DNA from: SSC3 sp035477015
Lineage (GTDB): Bacteria; Actinomycetota; Actinomycetes; Propionibacteriales; Nocardioidaceae
Direction of reading: 5' to 3'
Length of the DNA: 10,638 nucleotides
NCBI GenBank assembly: GCA_035477015.1
Contig: DATILB010000269.1
Location: forward strand, 1 to 10,638
Under the pieces are notes generated by a model, which was given only the letters and a program-made list of their open reading frames with translations, ran no database searches and was not told the DNA's origin. Position 1 is the stretch's first letter. Each line of letters starts with the position of its first letter. The position numbers and the translations under genes are program-made. This document shows, piece by piece, positions 1 through 6,543 of the stretch.

Positions 1-1054
1 GCCGCTGATGCGGCAGGAGGGCCTGGTAGGTCGCGTTGATCGAAGTGCGAGTCGTCCCGTCGGTCAGGGCGATGTCGGTGACCTGCTGCGCGCACACGAG
101 GATGAAGAAGACGAGGGTCGCGGGCGCGGAGACCGAGCCGACGACGCTGGTGGCGATGAGAAGGCACAGAACGGCGGCAGGGTTCGCCAGCAGGCCGACC
201 CCGATCCCGAACCTGGTCAGGATCCAGCCGGCGAAGGCCACGACGAACAGCACGCTGGCGACGTTGATGACCGCGCCGAACACTCCGAGGAACTGAGCCA
301 GGTCGGTGGGGTCCGGGTAGCGAGCAGCGGCTCGCTCCCACACGATGAAGTCGAGGAGCTGGGTCACGGCAGCGGACAGCACCTGGTAGCCGAAGATCAT
401 CACGAACAACGGGTGCCTGAGCAGGGCGCGCCGCTCCCCCCGCGAGGTCGCTGATGCGGCGATCGGAGCCGGCTCCGGGGCGACTCGGAGCTCTGCGGGA
501 AAGCGCCGCCCGGTCGTGACCACCAGCCCGACCATTGCCGCCGCCGCCACAAGGTCGAGCACGAGCAACTGCCGAGGACCACCGAGCGGGCTGACGAGGA
601 GGGCGGCAGCGAATCCACCCACGGCGAAGCCGACCGAGAAGCCAGAGGCGACCCGTGGGAAGTGCGCCTTCATCTGGCGGACGTCCAGCAGGCGGCCGGC
701 CTGCGCCCCCACCAGGGCGAAGCCGATCGGGATGGATAGGGGGAACAACACGAGCAAGGCGTAGGTGACCCACACCCCGTCGAAGGAGACCAGGACGCCC
801 CAGGCGGCTGTCACGACGGCGAGGTAGACCCACGACGCGGCAGCCGCCAGCGCCGCCAGGGAGAGTCTCCGCTGTGCCCGCGACAATCCAACCGAGACAG
901 CGACTCCCGCGACCGCGACCGCGATGTACACGTAGGCGAGCGCGGCGGCGCCGTACCGATCCAGGAAGAGCGAGCTGGCCGGAACGACGAGAAAGGCCAT
1001 CATCAAACCGAGCGCCACGGTCTGGCCAGCGAGCAGGAAGAGGCGCGCCTTCAC
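1..1054 (-). CDS. MFS / ATP-ADP-translocase-like multi-pass membrane protein, 3' end outside window
   Basis: The frame is open without a stop from GTG 1054 to the left edge, 351 complete codons (2-1054). The start is set by the GTGA overlap with the preceding stop. About ten hydrophobic segments are visible, near residues 3-30, 36-57, 66-90, 96-118, 137-157, 161-180, 215-238, 253-279, 283-306 and 310-330, with a polar Pro/Arg-rich loop at about 181-213 after segment six, as in MFS-type carriers. SASGFSVGFAVGGF-like glycine-rich sequence in segment five (FPRVASGFSVGFAVGGF, 132-148) and DGTTRTSINATYQALLPHQR (332-351) resemble relatives of NTT-type nucleotide transporters, some of which continue into HEAT repeats and a cNMP domain. 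That resemblance is from memory. The transported substrate cannot be told, and the C-terminal part is unseen. Confidence 0.75.
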   Translation of the reverse strand, partial: MKARLFLLAGQTVALGLMMAFLVVPASSLFLDRYGAAALAYVYIAVAVAGVAVSVGLSRAQRRLSLAALAAAASWVYLAVVTAAWGVLVSFDGVWVTYALLVLFPLSIPIGFALVGAQAGRLLDVRQMKAHFPRVASGFSVGFAVGGFAAALLVSPLGGPRQLLVLDLVAAAAMVGLVVTTGRRFPAELRVAPEPAPIAASATSRGERRALLRHPLFVMIFGYQVLSAAVTQLLDFIVWERAAARYPDPTDLAQFLGVFGAVINVASVLFVVAFAGWILTRFGIGVGLLANPAAVLCLLIATSVVGSVSAPATLVFFILVCAQQVTDIALTDGTTRTSINATYQALLPHQR

Positions 1055-1476
1055 GACGAGGTCGGTCGTTCGTGCGTCTCACGAAGTCGACGCACCAGCT
1101 CCTTGATGACGCCCGCCGCGATCTCCGGTCGGCTCCGGACGGCCTCGTCGAACGCGGATTTCCGAAGCCGGAAGGCTCGGACCGGTGTCGCCGCGGTGAT
1201 GGTGGCGGACCGGGACTTCGGGTCCAGCACCTCCATCTCCCCGACCGTCGAGCCCGCGCCCATGCGCAGCCGCCGGTCCGCGCGGACGACCTCGACCTCG
1301 CCCTCGACGAGGACGAAGAGCCAGTCCTCGACCGCCCCCTCCTCGATCAGCACCTCGCCGACCGCGAACTCGGCTTCCTCGAGTGACTCGGCGATACCAG
1401 CGAGCACGCGACCGGGCGTGTGCGCGAAGAGTTCGACGTGGCGGAGCAGGGCGACCCGCTCCACGGTCAGGAGCAT
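1051..1476 (-). CDS. Stand-alone cyclic-nucleotide-binding-domain protein
   Basis: The 141-residue product is one cNMP-binding (CRP-type) beta-roll domain with flanking helices. An N-terminal helical part (LLTVERVALLRHVELFAH) leads into the beta-roll at about 36-108. The phosphate-binding cassette is intact in outline: Gly79-Glu80 followed by Arg89-Ser90-Ala91-Thr92, where Glu normally holds the ribose and Arg the cyclic phosphate. There is no helix-turn-helix, kinase or channel after it; a C-terminal helix ends in a polar tail. ATG 1476 is the first usable start, because an in-frame TAG lies four codons upstream. The ribosome-binding site is weak. It starts 31 nt after map, and its TGA overlaps the GTG of the next gene (GTGA). 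It probably regulates or partners the membrane protein; whether it binds cAMP, another nucleotide or none is unknown. Confidence 0.85.
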   Translation of the reverse strand: MLLTVERVALLRHVELFAHTPGRVLAGIAESLEEAEFAVGEVLIEEGAVEDWLFVLVEGEVEVVRADRRLRMGAGSTVGEMEVLDPKSRSATITAATPVRAFRLRKSAFDEAVRSRPEIAAGVIKELVRRLRETHERPTSS

Positions 1477-1507
1477 GCTTCGACACTAGCCCTGAATGGG
1501 GCGGGCG

Positions 1508-2338
1508 TCAGGCAGCGAGCGGGCCGAACGGTACGCCGAGCTCGGCGAGCTTCGCCTCTCCCCCGTCGATGGCCGTCAGGATCCAGGCGCCATTCGGAGT
1601 GAGTGTGAAGGTGTGCTCGAAGTGTGCTGCCAGGGACCCGTCTGCGGTCGAGACGGTCCACTCGTCGTCGAGCACCTTGCTGGCCTGGTCGCCCACCACC
1701 ACCATCGGCTCGACTGCCAGCGCGAGGCCCTGGACCAGCTTCGGTCCCCGACCTGGACGGCCGTAGTTCGGGACGTTCGGCGGCTGGTGCATGGCCGAGC
1801 CGATGCCGTGGCCGACATAGTCCTCGAGTACGCCGTAGCCACCCTGGCTGCGCACGTAGCTCTCGATCGCATGGGAGATGTCGGTGACGCGACCGCCGAG
1901 CCGGGCGGCGGCGAAGCCCCGCCACATGCCCTCCTCGGTAACGCGCATCAGGTCACGGGCCTCGGCGGGCACCTCGCCGATGGCAATCGTGATCGCTGCA
2001 TCGCCGTGCCAGCCGTCGACGATGGCGCCGCAGTCGATCGAGATGATGTCCCCGTCCGCCAGGACGCGGTCGCCCGGGATGCCGTGCACGATCTCGTCGT
2101 TGACGGAGGCGCAGATGCTCCCGGGGAACGGCGGGTAGCCGTAGCCCTTGAACGACGGCGTGGCGCCGGACGAGCGGATGTTGTCCTCCGCCACGGCGTC
2201 CAGGTCGGCTGTGGTCATCCCGGCCTTCGCCGTACGACGGAGCAGGTCGAGCGTCTCGCCCACGACCAGGCCGGCCGCACGCATCTTGATGATCTGCTCC
2301 GGGGTCTTGATCTCGATCCCGCGGTCCCGAAACGACAC
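1508..2338 (-). CDS. map: Type I methionine aminopeptidase
   Basis: This enzyme removes the N-terminal Met from nascent proteins whose second residue is small. The 276-residue product has the complete two-metal site of the family: Asp102, Asp113, His177, Glu210 and Glu241, in the contexts SIDCGAIVDGWHGD, GHGIG, AVEPM and FEHT. The substrate-site His85 is in NDEIVHGIP. No N-terminal zinc-finger or SH3-binding extension is present. The start is GTG at 2338, 2 nt after the adk stop, with only a weak purine-rich site upstream. The order secY-adk-map is common in Gram-positive bacteria. In many actinobacteria infA, rpmJ and the alpha operon follow; here a cyclic-nucleotide-domain gene does, after 31 nt. 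Confidence 0.97.
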   Translation of the reverse strand: MSFRDRGIEIKTPEQIIKMRAAGLVVGETLDLLRRTAKAGMTTADLDAVAEDNIRSSGATPSFKGYGYPPFPGSICASVNDEIVHGIPGDRVLADGDIISIDCGAIVDGWHGDAAITIAIGEVPAEARDLMRVTEEGMWRGFAAARLGGRVTDISHAIESYVRSQGGYGVLEDYVGHGIGSAMHQPPNVPNYGRPGRGPKLVQGLALAVEPMVVVGDQASKVLDDEWTVSTADGSLAAHFEHTFTLTPNGAWILTAIDGGEAKLAELGVPFGPLAA

Positions 2339-2340
2339 AG

Positions 2341-2928
2341 TCAGTTCTCTTCGGCCGAAGCGACCTTGCTGTCGATGGCCTTGAAGACCTTGTGCGTGAC
2401 GAGGTCGATCTCGCCCATGCCGTCGACCTCGACGAGCAGCCCGCGCTCGCGGTAGACCGCGATCAGTGGTGCGGTCTGCTCTGCGTAGACCTCCTGGCGG
2501 CGCCGGATGACGTCCTCGGTGTCGTCAGCGCGACCTTCGAGGTGGGCGCGCTGCAGGAGTCGCTTGACGAGCTCGTCCTGGTTGGCGGTGAGGCACACGA
2601 CGGCATCGAGACGCACGTCGTAGTCCGTGAGCATCTTGTCGAGCTCGTCGACCTGCTGAAGGGTCCGCGGGTAGCCGTCGAGCAGGAAGCCCGGCTTGCA
2701 GTCCTCGAGGCCGAGGCGGTCCTTGACCATCGCGTTGGTGACCTCGTCGGGGACGTACTCCCCGGCCTCCATGTAGCGCTTGGCCTCGAGACCCAGCGGG
2801 GTGTTGGCGGATACGTTGGCGCTGAAGATGTCGCCGGTCGAGATCGCCGGGATGCCGTAGTGGGTGCCGATCACCTTGGCCTGAGTGCCTTTGCCGGCCC
2901 CAGGGGGCCCCATGAGGATCAGTCTCAA
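2341..2928 (-). CDS. adk: Adenylate kinase, short-LID form
   Basis: Adenylate kinase catalyses ATP + AMP = 2 ADP in the cytoplasm and balances the adenylate pool. The product has 195 residues. The P-loop is GPPGAGKGT at 7-15; the AMP-binding region includes STGDIF (30-35) and the signature FLLDGYPRTLQQ (81-92); GRADDTEDVIRRR (132-144) contributes catalytic arginines. The LID domain is short and has no zinc-binding cysteines, the form usual in actinobacteria. The initiation codon is TTG (2928), which forms a 4-base TTGA overlap with the secY stop; GAAGG lies 9 nt upstream. The next in-frame ATG (residue 6) would cut into the first beta strand before the P-loop, so TTG is preferred. Confidence 0.97.
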   Translation of the reverse strand: MRLILMGPPGAGKGTQAKVIGTHYGIPAISTGDIFSANVSANTPLGLEAKRYMEAGEYVPDEVTNAMVKDRLGLEDCKPGFLLDGYPRTLQQVDELDKMLTDYDVRLDAVVCLTANQDELVKRLLQRAHLEGRADDTEDVIRRRQEVYAEQTAPLIAVYRERGLLVEVDGMGEIDLVTHKVFKAIDSKVASAEEN

Positions 2929-4223
2929 CGCAGGAATCCTTCGTAGTTGCGCTGCTGGAGCTGGCTCTCGATCTGCTTCACCGTGTCCAGCGCGACACCG
3001 ACCATGATCAGGATGGAGGTACCGCCGAAGGGGAAGTTCTGGCTTGCGCCGACGAGACCGATCGCGATCAGCGGGATGATCGAGATCAGACCGAGGTACA
3101 TGGAGCCTGGCAGCGTGATGCGGGCTAGGACGTAGTTGAGGTACTCCTCCGTCGGCTTGCCCGCCCGGATCCCGGGTATGAAGCCGCCGTACTTCTTCAT
3201 GTTGTCGGCCACCTCTTGCGGGTTGAAGGTGATGGCCACGTAGAAGTACGTGAAGAAGATGACCAGCAAGAAGAACGTCGCCATGTAGAGCGGGTCGTCA
3301 CCGGTCACGAAGTGCGCGGCGATGAACCGCGAGATCGGGTTGTTGCCGTCGTTGTCGAACTGCGCGGCCATGGCCGGCAGGTACAACAGGCTGGAGGCGA
3401 AGATGACCGGGATGATGCCGGCCTGGTTCACCTTGAGCGGGATGTACGTCGATGAGCCGCCGAACATCTTGCGGCCGACCATCCTCCGGGCGTACTGAAC
3501 CGGGATGCGCCGCTGTCCCTGCTCCATGAAGATGACGGCCGAGACGAGCGCCAGGCCCACCGCAATGAGGATGGAGAAGACCCACCAGCCCTTGTTCTGC
3601 TGGGTGGCCCACAGCTGGGCCGGGAAGGTCGCGACGACCTGCGTGAAGATCAGGATCGACATGCCGTTGCCGATTCCGCGCTCCGTGATGAGCTCGCCGA
3701 GCCACATGATCACGGCGGTACCGGCGGTCATGGTCAGGACGAGGATGATCATCGTCCAGGCTTTGTCGTTGTCGTAGAGAAGGTCCAGCTCGCAGTTCTG
3801 CAGCAGGCTGTGGTTCCGCGCGAGCGCAGCGATGCCGGTGCCCTGGAGCACTGCGAGGGCCAGCGTCAGGTAGCGGGTGTACTGGGTGATCTTCGTCTGG
3901 CCGGCCTGGCCCTCCTTCTTGAGGGCGTCCAGGCGGGGAATCACGACGACCAGCAGCTGCAGGATGATGCTCGCGGTGATGTAGGGCATGATGCCCAGCG
4001 CGAAGACGGTCAGCTGGAGCAGTGCGCCACCGGAGAACAGGTTGATCAGGCCGTAGATGCCTTCGTTGGAGGTCCTGTCGAAGCACTCCTGCACGTTGGC
4101 CACGTTGACCCCGGGCGACGGAATCTGCGATCCGGCCCTGAAGATCACGATGATCAGCAGGACGAACAGCAGCTTCTTACGCAGGTCCGGCGTACGGAAC
4201 GCGTTGGCGAAAGCGCCTAGCAC
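2925..4223 (-). CDS. secY: Preprotein translocase subunit SecY
   Basis: SecY is the membrane channel of the SecYEG translocon, moving unfolded proteins across the plasma membrane with SecA or inserting them co-translationally. The 432-residue product has ten predictable membrane helices, at roughly 17-36, 70-95, 117-135, 157-176, 187-205, 213-232, 268-288, 313-334, 372-394 and 402-416. The plug region (INLFSGGALLQ, 60-70) follows TM1. The large cytoplasmic loop with QGQRRIPVQYARR (235-247) and the loop FIPGIRAGKPTEEYL (348-362) are the SecA/ribosome contact sites. The start is GTG at 4223 with GAGG 5 nt upstream. The TGA overlaps the TTG start of adk. secY at the end of the spc cluster is the normal bacterial arrangement. 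Confidence 0.98.
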   Translation of the reverse strand: MLGAFANAFRTPDLRKKLLFVLLIIVIFRAGSQIPSPGVNVANVQECFDRTSNEGIYGLINLFSGGALLQLTVFALGIMPYITASIILQLLVVVIPRLDALKKEGQAGQTKITQYTRYLTLALAVLQGTGIAALARNHSLLQNCELDLLYDNDKAWTMIILVLTMTAGTAVIMWLGELITERGIGNGMSILIFTQVVATFPAQLWATQQNKGWWVFSILIAVGLALVSAVIFMEQGQRRIPVQYARRMVGRKMFGGSSTYIPLKVNQAGIIPVIFASSLLYLPAMAAQFDNDGNNPISRFIAAHFVTGDDPLYMATFFLLVIFFTYFYVAITFNPQEVADNMKKYGGFIPGIRAGKPTEEYLNYVLARITLPGSMYLGLISIIPLIAIGLVGASQNFPFGGTSILIMVGVALDTVKQIESQLQQRNYEGFLR

Positions 4224-4276
4224 CTGATCCTCATTTCATCCACGACGGAGTCGGCCCGAGAGCCGCGGAAAGCCTA

Positions 4277-4317
4277 ACAGGGGTCCACAGACGGTCAGAC
4301 CGCCTACGGACCCCTGC
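4277..4317 (-). terminator. 19-bp RNA hairpin between rplO and secY (attenuator, weak terminator or processing site)
   Basis: On the minus-strand transcript, bases 4317-4299 pair without interruption to 4295-4277 around the loop CUG (4298-4296). The stem has 19 pairs, including a 9-bp perfect run CAGGGGUCC/GGACCCCUG; four pairs are G.U (4317/4277, 4307/4287, 4306/4288, 4303/4291). It starts 13 nt after the rplO stop codon. Downstream the RNA reads UAGGCUUUCC, so there is no proper U-tract; actinobacterial terminators often lack one. Partial termination would lower secY-adk-map relative to ribosomal proteins. An RNase site or protein-binding element is equally possible. The structure is read from the sequence; the role is inferred. 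Confidence 0.6.
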
Positions 4318-4329
4318 GTCAGAGTGTGC

Positions 4330-4770
4330 TCAGATCTCGGTAGTAGAACCACCGGCGGCCGCGATTTTCTCCTTGGCCGCGCCGGAGAACGCGTGTGCGC
4401 TCACCTGGACGGCCACGGAGATGTCGCCCGTGCCCAGGACCTTCACCGGGCGCCCGGAGCGCACTGCGCCCCTGGCTGCGAGGTCCTCGACACCGATGGC
4501 GCCGCCATCGGGGAACAGCTCGTTGATGCGGTCCAGGTTGACGACCTGGAACTCCACCTTGAACGGGTTCTTGAAGCCCTTGAGCTTCGGGAGCCGCATG
4601 TGGAGGGGCATCTGGCCACCCTCGAAACGGGCCGGAACCTGGTAACGAGCCTTGGTGCCCTTGGTACCGCGACCCGCGGTCTTACCCTTGGAGCCCTCAC
4701 CACGACCCACACGGGTCTTGGCGGTCTTGGCGCCCGGGGCGGGCCTCAGGTGATGAACCTTGAGTGCCAT
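4330..4770 (-). CDS. rplO: 50S ribosomal protein L15 (uL15)
   Basis: L15 binds 23S rRNA late in 50S assembly. The 146-residue product starts MALKVHHLRPAPGAK and carries the Gly/Lys/Arg-rich N-terminal extension that threads into rRNA (VGRGEGSKGKTAGRGTKG, 21-38), then FEGGQMPLHMRLPKLKGF (49-66), and the C-terminal globular domain with VKVLGTGD (109-116) and AHAFSGAAKEKI. I chose the ATG at 4770, 1 nt after the rpmD stop; an extended frame upstream overlaps rpmD and is not conserved. It is the last ribosomal protein gene in the window. A 106-nt spacer with a strong hairpin follows before secY, unlike the tight packing elsewhere. Confidence 0.97.
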   Translation of the reverse strand: MALKVHHLRPAPGAKTAKTRVGRGEGSKGKTAGRGTKGTKARYQVPARFEGGQMPLHMRLPKLKGFKNPFKVEFQVVNLDRINELFPDGGAIGVEDLAARGAVRSGRPVKVLGTGDISVAVQVSAHAFSGAAKEKIAAAGGSTTEI

Positions 4771-4771
4771 G

Positions 4772-4954
4772 TCAGTCGACCTCCTCGACGACGACGAGGT
4801 GACGCACGGTGTGGACCATCCCGCGGATCTCGGGCTTGTCCTCCTTGACCACGACGTCACCGATGCGCTTCAAGCCGAGCGAGCGCAACGTGTCGCGCTG
4901 GTTCTGCTTGCAGCCGATCTTGGACTTGGTCTGCTGGACCTTGAGGCGAGCCAT
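4772..4954 (-). CDS. rpmD: 50S ribosomal protein L30 (uL30)
   Basis: L30 is a small 23S rRNA-binding protein of the 50S subunit, present in many but not all bacteria. The 60-residue product has the normal length and motifs: LKVQQTKSKIGCKQNQRDTL at 4-23, LGLKRIGD (27-34), and RGMVHTVRHLVVVEEVD at the C-terminus. The start is the ATG at 4954 overlapping the rpsE stop (TAATG); longer in-frame extensions upstream run through rpsE in another frame and are shadows. The TGA is followed by a single base and then the rplO ATG. Confidence 0.97.
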   Translation of the reverse strand: MARLKVQQTKSKIGCKQNQRDTLRSLGLKRIGDVVVKEDKPEIRGMVHTVRHLVVVEEVD

Positions 4955-5553
4955 TACTGGACCACCTCGGCACGGGCCTTCAGCAGTGCGGCAGGGGCGA
5001 CGTGCTCGACCGGGAGCCCACGGCGAGCCGCAACGGCCTCCGGGGACTCGAGCGCCCTCAGCGCCGCCACCGTCGCGTGGACGATGTTGATCTGGTTCGA
5101 CGAGCCGAGCGACTTGCTCAGCACGTCGTGGATGCCCGCGCACTCCAGGACGGCGCGCACCGGACCACCGGCGATGACACCGGTACCGGGGGCGGCCGGA
5201 CGAAGCAGCACGACACCGGCTGCCTTCTCGCCCTGGACCGGGTGCGGGATCGTGCCCTGGATACGGGGGACCTTGAAGAAGGCCTTCTTCGCCTCCTCGA
5301 CGCCCTTGGCGATCGCGGCCGGCACCTCCTTGGCCTTGCCGTAGCCCACACCGACCATGCCGTCGCCGTCACCGACGATCACGAGGGCGGTGAAGCTGAA
5401 GCGACGGCCACCCTTCACGACCTTGGCGACACGGTTGATCGCGACGACGCGCTCGATGTACGCGGTCTTCTCTGCAGCCTGGCCGCCACGACGATCGTCG
5501 CGATTGCCGCGCCGCTCGCCGCCGGCGCGCTGGCCGCGCTGGGGTCCGCTCAT
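4954..5553 (-). CDS. rpsE: 30S ribosomal protein S5 (uS5)
   Basis: S5 sits at the mRNA entry channel, with S3 and S4, and influences decoding accuracy. The 199-residue product starts MSGPQRGQRAGGERRG. The first ~28 residues are a flexible Arg/Gly-rich extension typical of actinobacteria. The dsRNA-binding-like S5 N-domain begins near residue 31 (AYIERVVAINRVAKVVKGGR) and contains the signature FSFTALVIVGDGDGMVG-VGYGKA (52-74). The C-domain includes GTGVIAGGPVRAVLE (123-137) and SLGSSNQINIVHAT (148-161). An upstream in-frame extension to 5625 would overlap rplR and is rejected. The TAA overlaps the rpmD ATG (TAATG). Confidence 0.97.
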   Translation of the reverse strand: MSGPQRGQRAGGERRGNRDDRRGGQAAEKTAYIERVVAINRVAKVVKGGRRFSFTALVIVGDGDGMVGVGYGKAKEVPAAIAKGVEEAKKAFFKVPRIQGTIPHPVQGEKAAGVVLLRPAAPGTGVIAGGPVRAVLECAGIHDVLSKSLGSSNQINIVHATVAALRALESPEAVAARRGLPVEHVAPAALLKARAEVVQ

Positions 5554-5561
5554 TCGAACTA

Positions 5562-5568
5562 CCTTCTC
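5562..5568 (-). promoter_or_regulatory. Ribosome-binding site that fixes the rpsE start
   Basis: GAGAAGG lies 8 nt before the ATG at 5553, within a purine-rich run on the minus strand. The reading frame stays open upstream to 5625, inside rplR, but that extension has no family similarity, so this site supports the shorter protein. Confidence 0.7.
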
Positions 5569-5587
5569 TCTCTTCTCGTCTTCGCGA

Positions 5588-5971
5588 TCAGAACGCGAGG
5601 CCGCCCTCGCGGGCGCCATCGGCAAGGGCCGCTACGCGACCGTGGTACTTGTTGCCGGCGCGGTCGAAGACCACGCCCTCGATCCCGGCAGCCTTGGCAC
5701 GCTCGGCCACAAGCTCCCCGACCTTCTTGGCCTTGGCGGACTTGTCGCCACCCAGACCCCGCACGTCGGTCTCCATGGTGCTGGCCGAGGCGAGCGTCTT
5801 GCCCACCAGGTCGTCCACCAACTGAGCCGAGATGTGCTTGGTCGAGCGCGTGACGACGAGGCGCGGACGCTCCGCCGTACCGCTGATCTTCTTGCGACCA
5901 CGGACCTGGCGGCGCAGGCGCGACGCGGTCTTGGCGGACGTGTGCTTGGCGGTCTTGAGTGAGATAGCCAT
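5588..5971 (-). CDS. rplR: 50S ribosomal protein L18 (uL18)
   Basis: L18 binds 5S rRNA and with L5 builds the central protuberance. From ATG 5971 the product has 127 residues, beginning MAISLKTAKHTSAK, a start typical of actinobacterial L18. Conserved landmarks are RLRRQVRGRKKISGTAERPRL, VVTRSTKHISAQ, and near the end VVFDRAGNKYHGRVAALADG. An alternative GTG at 5977 overlaps the rplF stop (GTGA) and is better spaced (7 nt) from the purine-rich GGAAAGG, and would add Met-Thr. I prefer the ATG on family grounds but the choice is open. A 34-nt purine-rich spacer follows before rpsE. Confidence 0.95.
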   Translation of the reverse strand: MAISLKTAKHTSAKTASRLRRQVRGRKKISGTAERPRLVVTRSTKHISAQLVDDLVGKTLASASTMETDVRGLGGDKSAKAKKVGELVAERAKAAGIEGVVFDRAGNKYHGRVAALADGAREGGLAF

Positions 5972-5973
5972 CG

Positions 5974-6516
5974 TCACTTACCAGCCTTTCCGACCTTGCG
6001 GCGGACCTGCTCGCCCGCGTAGCGGATGCCCTTGCCCTTGTACGGCTCGGGCTTGCGCAGCTTGCGGATGTTGGCAGCGACCTCGCCGACCATCTGCTTG
6101 TCGATCCCCTGGACGCCGAGCTTCGTCGGGCTCTCCACCGTGAAGGTGATGCCCTCCGGAGCGTCGAAGGTGATGTTGTGGGAGTAACCGAGCTGGAACT
6201 CCAGCTGGGTCGGGCCCTTGGACAGGACGCGGTAACCCACGCCCACGATCTCGAGCTTCTTCTCGTAGCCCTCGGTCACGCCGGTCACCATGTTGGCGAT
6301 CAGCGTGCGGGTCAGGCCGTGCAGTGAGCGGCTCTGGCGCTCGTCGTCGGGACGAACCACGAGCAGTGCGCCCTCATCGTCGCGACCGATCGTGATCGGC
6401 GCAGCGATGTTGTGGCTCAAGGTGCCCTTGGGGCCCTTCACCGTGACGAGGCTCGCCTCGACATTCACGTCGACACCGGACGGGACCGGGATCGGGAGCT
6501 TGCCAATACGCGACAT
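5974..6516 (-). CDS. rplF: 50S ribosomal protein L6 (uL6)
   Basis: L6 binds 23S rRNA near the sarcin-ricin loop at the factor-binding site. The product is 180 residues and shows the duplicated L6 fold: MSRIGKLPIPVPSGV and VKGPKGTLSH in the first half, YRVLSKGP and the second repeat beyond residue 95, and the family signature PEPYKGKGIRY at 156-166 followed by a basic tail. The ATG has a clear GAGGAGA ribosome-binding site 8 nt upstream. The TGA is embedded in GTGACGATG at the head of rplR, giving two possible starts for that gene. Confidence 0.97.
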   Translation of the reverse strand: MSRIGKLPIPVPSGVDVNVEASLVTVKGPKGTLSHNIAAPITIGRDDEGALLVVRPDDERQSRSLHGLTRTLIANMVTGVTEGYEKKLEIVGVGYRVLSKGPTQLEFQLGYSHNITFDAPEGITFTVESPTKLGVQGIDKQMVGEVAANIRKLRKPEPYKGKGIRYAGEQVRRKVGKAGK

Positions 6517-6543
6517 GTTCTTGCTCTCCTCTCGCGTCCGTCG

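Noticed and set aside
8..764. Plus-strand open frames over the first 760 bases
   Set aside because: The minus strand is open across this whole stretch and gives a coherent hydrophobic membrane protein, while the plus-strand products are polar and low in complexity.
1477..1507. Short GCCC/GGGC inverted repeat between map and the cNMP gene as a terminator
   Set aside because: A 4-bp stem with no following U-tract is not enough; the 31-nt spacing is compatible with co-transcription.
1496..2455. Long plus-strand open frame opposite map and adk
   Set aside because: It is the antisense shadow of map and part of adk, which carry complete active-site motifs; the shadow product is Arg/Ala/Asp-rich and unrecognisable.
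4217..4234. Five-codon open frame (ATG to TAG) overlapping the secY start
   Set aside because: The ATG contains part of the secY ribosome-binding region and has no site of its own; most likely chance.
5554..5625. Upstream in-frame extension of rpsE
   Set aside because: It would overlap rplR, adds no conserved residues, and a good ribosome-binding site sits 8 nt before the ATG at 5553.
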